Part shown: positions 6,447 through 9,711 of the stretch, one piece after another | How the letters are laid out: the number at the start of each line of letters is the position of its first letter | Position numbering within the stretch: the stretch's first letter is position 1 | Assembly: GCA_030656435.1 (NCBI GenBank) | Contig: JAUSOA010000300.1 | Span: 1 to 9,711 of the forward strand | Direction of reading: 5' to 3' | DNA: 9,711 nucleotides | Origin: Acholeplasmataceae bacterium | Lineage (GTDB): Bacteria > Bacillota_I > Bacilli_A > Acholeplasmatales > Acholeplasmataceae | Position numbers and translations under genes: made by a program | Notes under the pieces: generated by a model | What the model was told of the DNA's origin: nothing | What the model saw: the letters and a program-made list of their open reading frames with translations, nothing else | Databases searched by the model: none

Positions 6447-6476
6447 GAATAGTAGTAGACATCATGTTGTACTATT
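6434..6476. promoter_or_regulatory. cluster of ACTATT/AATAGT half-sites, candidate PadR operator
   Basis: ACTATT (6434-6439) and AATAGT (6448-6453) are an exact 6+8+6 inverted repeat enclosing the -10 box. AATAGTA (6448-6454) is also paired exactly with TACTATT (6470-6476) across 15 bases, which contain ACAT-C-ATGT (6459-6467). Three half-sites thus span the -10 box, the expected start and the leader. The operon encodes a PadR protein, and PadR regulators commonly repress their own operons through such dyads. The repeats are seen directly; the assignment to PadR is inferred. Confidence 0.5.
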
Positions 6477-6494
6477 TTGAAGGGAAGTGTAATT

Positions 6495-7238
6495 GTGGAC
6501 ACCCTATGGTTTGGACTGATATGGATTGTTCTTATCCATATCCTAATCATTATCCTAATGAAACTTAATCTCAAACAAAGAGTATTTTGGATTAAAATAA
6601 TCTCTTTTATATTAATCACTCAAAAAGCTATTGATTATGGATCTTCTTGGATGCAAGGTGACTTTACGAAGATGCCTGTAGAGTTTTCAGCAATCACCTA
6701 TATTCTTTTTTCCTTGACCTATCTATTCAATATCAAGTTTTTGAAGTCATTTGTAACATTTGCAGCATTTTTATCAGGAATTGGGTATTTGATCACTTTT
6801 CCATTTCTAGGAACTGTGTTTATCGAGGGAAATGGACTATTTATTACATCACTTGCTTTGATCAATCATAGCCTTTTATATCTAGGTGCGATTATTTTGA
6901 TGAAGAACCATTTATTTGAAATGGAAAGTAGAAAACAGATATTGATCATGACAGTACTTGTAGTTGCATTTTCGATAACGATGCAATACTTTATCAACTT
7001 TGATAACAGGTACCTATTCATTTATATGCTTTTGGATGGTAGAATATTATATAATCTCTTCCATAATATCGATATTAACGGGTTCATTTATCTTCCTTAT
7101 AATATGTTAATCGTTTCTATTTATTTGGGAGTTATCTCGATTTTCTATAGAGTTAATATCAAAATATACGCTTTGAAAGAGAATGAAAAATATAGAGTTA
7201 GAGAGAAAGGGGTCATTCAACATGAACATACAATATAA
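6495..7238 (+). CDS. YwaF/TMEM164-like integral membrane protein
   Basis: From GTG at 6495 the product has 247 residues and about seven hydrophobic segments (roughly 4-22, 30-47, 64-79, 86-104, 115-136, 151-168 and a final one near 210-228). MPVEFSAITYILFSL (60-74), a helix starting KFLKSF, and LINHSLLYLGAI (122-133, His125) match in order the LPLHxC and FxxHGxxxL landmarks of the YwaF/TP0381 (TIGR02206, TMEM164-like) family. Glu63 stands where the first conserved His is usual. Its biochemical role here is unknown. The start is GTG because AAGGGA (6480-6485) lies 9 bases before it, whereas an upstream TTG at 6477 has no ribosome site and would place that signal inside the gene. The 3' end overlaps the PadR gene by 17 bases, so the genes are co-transcribed. 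The family call is tentative. Confidence 0.65.
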   Translation: MDTLWFGLIWIVLIHILIIILMKLNLKQRVFWIKIISFILITQKAIDYGSSWMQGDFTKMPVEFSAITYILFSLTYLFNIKFLKSFVTFAAFLSGIGYLITFPFLGTVFIEGNGLFITSLALINHSLLYLGAIILMKNHLFEMESRKQILIMTVLVVAFSITMQYFINFDNRYLFIYMLLDGRILYNLFHNIDINGFIYLPYNMLIVSIYLGVISIFYRVNIKIYALKENEKYRVREKGVIQHEHTI

Positions 7239-7539
7239 AAAAGGTGTACTAGACTTATTAGTCCTAAGTATGCTTGTAAAAGAAGACCAGTATGGCTACG
7301 ATATATCTGATACATTGAGCATGAAGATTAGCCTTTCTCCAGGAACTGTATATCCAATACTTAGAAAACTCAAGGATGAAGGGTTAGTTACCACCTATCT
7401 TTCTGAGGTTAGTGGTGGTCCTGCTAGAAAGTATTATAAGATTACACAAAGTGGTAAAAAAAAGCTATTGGAATCCAAGGAAGAATGGATTGAATTTGTC
7501 AAAACTACACTAGAGATTTTGGAGGAAAATAAAAAATGA
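7222..7539 (+). CDS. PadR-family transcriptional regulator, minimal form
   Basis: This 105-residue winged-helix protein is little more than the PadR domain. GVLDLLVLSML (8-18), QYGYDISDTL, SLSPGTVYPILRKLKDEGLV (recognition helix, about 37-56) and the wing with GGPARKYYKIT are all typical, and only a short C-terminal helix follows, as in subfamily-2 PadR proteins. The ATG at 7222 is chosen because AAAGGGG (7206-7212) lies 9 bases before it; an ATG at 7183 lies deeper in the previous gene. It shares ATGA with the DUF1700-type gene, the usual partner of small PadR genes. Such pairs often form autoregulated units in which the PadR protein represses the operon. The half-site cluster at 6434-6476 is the likely target. 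Confidence 0.9.
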   Translation: MNIQYKKGVLDLLVLSMLVKEDQYGYDISDTLSMKISLSPGTVYPILRKLKDEGLVTTYLSEVSGGPARKYYKITQSGKKKLLESKEEWIEFVKTTLEILEENKK

Positions 7540-8216
7540 ATAAGATAACGTTCATTCAAGAACTAGAAAAGGGATTAAAAAAAATAGGAGTCAGTGACTT
7601 TACCGATATCATCAAGGATTATGAAACGCATTTTGATAATGAGTTGAACAAAGGAAAGTCAGAGGAAGAAATTGCTAAGGAGCTAGGAAGTATACCAGAT
7701 ATTTTAAGTGACTTTCAAGCAGAGGAAAAACAAGTAGTATCAAAGAAGAAAATGAATTATTTTCAGGTGATATTCAATGAAGTATTTGGGTATCTTGGAT
7801 TATTTATTTTATATCTATTCAATTTATCTCTAATTTCATTATCTATTTCAAGCGTAGTTTTAGGTATATATTTGATGACTTCATTATCCATATTTTCATT
7901 CATTCCAGATTTAGTTTCACCATTTTCTCAATTTACAGGATTTACATTCGTCATACTATCGGTATTCACCTTCGTGCTTTCCATTATGCTTTTTAGATTA
8001 CTCAATCAAATGACATTAAGATTAATCCAGTGGCATCATGAAATGCTCAGTGGCAAGGTTTATGAAGAAAAAGAAGTTAAACAATCTAAATTAATGATAA
8101 GAATTGCTCAGATCAGCGGGATTGCCTTAGTCATCTTATTGATTGTAACCTATATCGTAGGAGTGGTTATCACTAAAGAAGCAGAGTTTTGGCATTATTG
8201 GAATTGGTTTTCATAA
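7536..8216 (+). CDS. DUF1700/HAAS-type membrane protein, PadR partner
   Basis: This 226-residue protein has a soluble N-terminal domain and three hydrophobic segments. Residues 1-62 match the DUF1700/HAAS pattern: FIQELEKGLKKIG, then IKDYETHFDNELNKGKSEEEIAKELG (26-51) and the SIPDILSDF helix. Membrane segments lie at about 84-116, 134-157 and 191-212, separated by a charged linker (QWHHEMLSGKVYEEKEVKQSK). The ATG overlaps the PadR stop (ATGA), and GGAGG at 7521-7525 lies 10 bases upstream. In Bacillota such proteins are regularly encoded directly after a PadR regulator and are thought to act with it at the membrane; the signal is not known. This is the last gene of the operon. Confidence 0.8.
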   Translation: MNKITFIQELEKGLKKIGVSDFTDIIKDYETHFDNELNKGKSEEEIAKELGSIPDILSDFQAEEKQVVSKKKMNYFQVIFNEVFGYLGLFILYLFNLSLISLSISSVVLGIYLMTSLSIFSFIPDLVSPFSQFTGFTFVILSVFTFVLSIMLFRLLNQMTLRLIQWHHEMLSGKVYEEKEVKQSKLMIRIAQISGIALVILLIVTYIVGVVITKEAEFWHYWNWFS

Positions 8217-8223
8217 CAATTGA

Positions 8224-8265
8224 TTTTTCTAATTTTACGCATAGATTAACATTCTCTTAGAAAAA
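8224..8265. repeat. inverted repeat spanning the promoter at 8246
   Basis: TTTTTCTAA (8224-8232) and TTAGAAAAA (8257-8265) are exact 9-base complements separated by 24 bases that include the -35 box of the next promoter. No T run follows the right arm, so it is not a standard terminator for the upstream operon. No other terminator is visible between 8216 and 8305. It may be an operator or a loop-forming element. Confidence 0.35.
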
Positions 8266-8275
8266 GTGTTAAAAT
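8246..8275 (+). promoter_or_regulatory. promoter of the toroid-SH3 gene
   Basis: TTAACA (8246-8251), an 18-base spacer and an extended -10 TG-T-TAAAAT (8267-8275) lie 29 bases before the start codon. The string AAGTGTTAAAAT is repeated exactly in the orphan promoter at 5161-5189. Confidence 0.65.
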
Positions 8276-8304
8276 GAAGCTGAAAAAGGAAAAAGGAGAT
8301 TATT

Positions 8305-9528
8305 ATGAATCAGTTTGATGAAGCTATTCAAAAATCAATCGACTATCTAAATTCAGAGGAAGCAAAATCAAGTTTAAACCGGGATACCTACTGGCCAAAA
8401 TGGGATTCACCATGGTGGCATATCCTACTTTTGCATGAGCTTGGGTTAATCAAGGAAGTTCCAGAAGATATTATGAATCTTTTTTCGAAGCTCATCGATC
8501 AAAAGGTCCTTCATTTCTTTCCATTTACCGAAGATGAAATGCCAAAGGATACAGACCCATATCGTGAGATCCTATGCTTTTGTGCAGCTGGCTCGATATA
8601 TCAAATGCTTTTTAACTACGGAATTGATGTCGATTCAAAAATTCCATGGCTTAGAGACTGGTTTACCAAATACCAGCTACCCGATGGTGGCTATAATTGT
8701 AATGAGGATGCCTATACAAAAGAAGTTCAGAAAAGCTCAATTACATCCACTCTTCCAGTCGTTGAAGCATTACTCCTTATAAACCCAACTGCACTTGAAC
8801 TATCTGCATTAACCAATGCTGCAGATTATATCGTTAACCACCAATTATTTAGAAAATTAAGTGATCATGAAATCATGCACCCGAATTTTACTGAAATTCG
8901 GTTCCCAAGATTTTATGAATATGATTACTTAAGAGGTTTTTCATTTCTTTATCATTTTAGAAGACTTTATGGATATCAATTTCCAACTTCAATCACCGAT
9001 GAAGTTGAAGAAATGGTGAGTCAAGTTATTGTTGATGGGTTAATCACTCTTAAGGGAATACCCTTATCTGAATATAGCTATAATCCAACTCCTGAAGGTA
9101 AATGGGAAAAGGGAAAAGCATCAACCTTTGATTTACTGGATCTTGTTGCGGAACCTCGCTTTAAATCCTTAGTTTTAACTAAAGCCTGGAACGAGATGAA
9201 GCCAAAGTATTTACAGGTCATCAAGTCCTATACAAGAAGTACAGATTCACCAATAAAGCTTGCTGTTCATGAAAAAATTACAGTCATTAAAAATGATTTA
9301 GATAAAGGGTGGTTCCTCCTAAGAAACAAATATGGTGAGGAAGCTTGGGCACCAATCAAAATCTTAAGGGATTCAGTAATCATACAACCCTACGATTCAG
9401 CGGAACTTACAGCTCATAAAGGTGATATTTTAAAGATTTATTATGAAGAAACTGGATGGTTTTGGTGTAAAAATCAGGAAGGTGAAGAAGGCTTCATTCC
9501 TAAAGATAATTTAGAATCTAACGGATAA
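8305..9528 (+). CDS. squalene-cyclase/prenyltransferase-like toroid protein with two C-terminal SH3-like domains
   Basis: This 407-residue protein has no signal peptide or membrane segment, so it is probably cytoplasmic. Residues about 30-290 resemble the alpha/alpha toroid of squalene cyclases and protein prenyltransferases: QLPDGGYNCN (124-133), KSSITSTLPVVEAL (143-156), LFRKLSDHEI (181-190) and RFPRFYEYDYLRGFSFLYHF (199-218). These match a family of uncharacterised bacterial cyclase-like proteins. No DxDD acid motif of class II cyclases is evident, so catalysis is doubtful. Residues about 319-354 and 369-404 are two SH3-like units that align without gaps over 36 positions at 11 identities (shared L, H, GWF, N, GEE, P, L). 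AAGGAG at 8293-8298 lies 6 bases before the ATG. The gene has its own promoter and terminator and no informative partner. The fold assignment is fairly good; the function is unknown. Confidence 0.7.
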   Translation: MNQFDEAIQKSIDYLNSEEAKSSLNRDTYWPKWDSPWWHILLLHELGLIKEVPEDIMNLFSKLIDQKVLHFFPFTEDEMPKDTDPYREILCFCAAGSIYQMLFNYGIDVDSKIPWLRDWFTKYQLPDGGYNCNEDAYTKEVQKSSITSTLPVVEALLLINPTALELSALTNAADYIVNHQLFRKLSDHEIMHPNFTEIRFPRFYEYDYLRGFSFLYHFRRLYGYQFPTSITDEVEEMVSQVIVDGLITLKGIPLSEYSYNPTPEGKWEKGKASTFDLLDLVAEPRFKSLVLTKAWNEMKPKYLQVIKSYTRSTDSPIKLAVHEKITVIKNDLDKGWFLLRNKYGEEAWAPIKILRDSVIIQPYDSAELTAHKGDILKIYYEETGWFWCKNQEGEEGFIPKDNLESNG

Positions 9529-9532
9529 AAAA

Positions 9533-9545
9533 TTGATTCAATCAA
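9533..9545. repeat. short palindrome after the toroid gene
   Basis: TTGATT-C-AATCAA is a perfect 6+1+6 palindrome 5 bases past the stop codon and just before the terminator. It is short enough to be chance in AT-rich DNA. Confidence 0.25.
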
Positions 9546-9550
9546 AACAT

Positions 9551-9610
9551 AAAACTTGATTTCTCAATGCTATGGAATATGGATATTCCAACAAAGAGTC
9601 AAGTTTTTTT
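9551..9610 (+). terminator. terminator of the toroid-SH3 gene, compound hairpin
   Basis: AAAACTTGA (9551-9559) pairs with TCAAGTTTT (9599-9607), and the T run extends to 9610. Inside lies a second perfect hairpin, GGAATAT-GG-ATATTCC (9574-9589). The outer stem with its T run is the terminating part. Confidence 0.75.
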
Positions 9611-9703
9611 GATATATACTGTTACATTAGTTATTCATAATTTATTCATTTTCATTTGATAAATTAATTGTAGAAAGAGTCAAGATTTTTGAATGGTGGT
9701 TAA

Positions 9704-9711
9704 ATGTGCAA
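9704..9711 (+). other. possible start of the next gene at the right edge
   Basis: ATG at 9704 follows GGTGG (9695-9699) by 4 bases, and an in-phase-independent ATG also occurs at 9693. Only two to six codons fit before the window ends, so this is a suggestion only. The bases between the terminator and this point (9611-9703) show no other clear feature, except a second copy of AAAGAGTCAAG at 9674-9684 (first copy at 9593-9603). Confidence 0.2.

Noticed and set aside
6477..6494. Upstream TTG start for the YwaF-like gene
   Set aside because: No ribosome site precedes it, and the good AAGGGA signal lies inside this stretch, correctly spaced for the GTG at 6495.
7183..7221. Earlier ATG for the PadR gene
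   Set aside because: The added residues (KNIELERKGSFN) do not fit the PadR domain, and AAAGGGG is placed for the ATG at 7222.

Overview
The window looks like a stretch of chromosome from a low-GC, Gram-positive-type bacterium. The DNA is AT-rich, the ribosome binding sites are strong AGGAGG-like sites, and the promoters are of the TTGACA/TATAAT type. Trp is written TGG throughout and TGA works as a stop, as in the PadR gene's ATGA junction with the gene after it. That fits Bacillota, or the mollicute relatives that keep the standard code (Acholeplasma/Izemoplasma-like lineages). It argues against Mycoplasma and Spiroplasma. The exact taxon cannot be settled from this window.

Layout: (a) 1-232 holds the 3' part of a HepT/DUF86-type toxin gene, entering from the left edge and broken by an apparent one-base deletion. 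(b) 425-988 is a TetR-family regulator with its own promoter and terminator. (c) 1111-5014 is a compact operon, atoD-atoA-atoE-atoB: both subunits of an acetoacetate-type CoA-transferase, a short-chain fatty acid permease and an acetyl-CoA acetyltransferase. It has a near-consensus promoter with a palindrome just after the -10 box and a long hairpin terminator. Together these genes should import acetoacetate or a short-chain fatty acid, activate it by CoA exchange and cleave acetoacetyl-CoA to two acetyl-CoA. The adjacent TetR protein is the obvious candidate regulator. (d) 5015-5246 is a convergent intergenic region with two terminators, a separate hairpin and an orphan extended -10 promoter. 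(e) rsmH lies alone on the minus strand (5247-6296), in a long form with about 50 extra N-terminal residues and away from any division cluster.

(f) 6418-8216 is a second plus-strand operon with a strong promoter and overlapping genes: a YwaF/TMEM164-like membrane protein, a minimal PadR regulator and a DUF1700/HAAS-type membrane protein. Repeated ACTATT/AATAGT half-sites over the -10 box and leader are a likely PadR operator. (g) 8305-9528 is a single gene with its own promoter and terminator. Its product joins a squalene-cyclase/prenyltransferase-like alpha/alpha toroid to two tandem SH3-like domains; no specific function can be assigned. (h) The last 180 bases are non-coding, with perhaps the first codons of another gene at the right edge.

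No rRNA, tRNA, CRISPR array, insertion sequence or integrase was seen. The least ordinary items are the broken hepT, the toroid-SH3 fusion, the YwaF-PadR-DUF1700 operon with its operator cluster, and the orphan promoter facing the end of rsmH.
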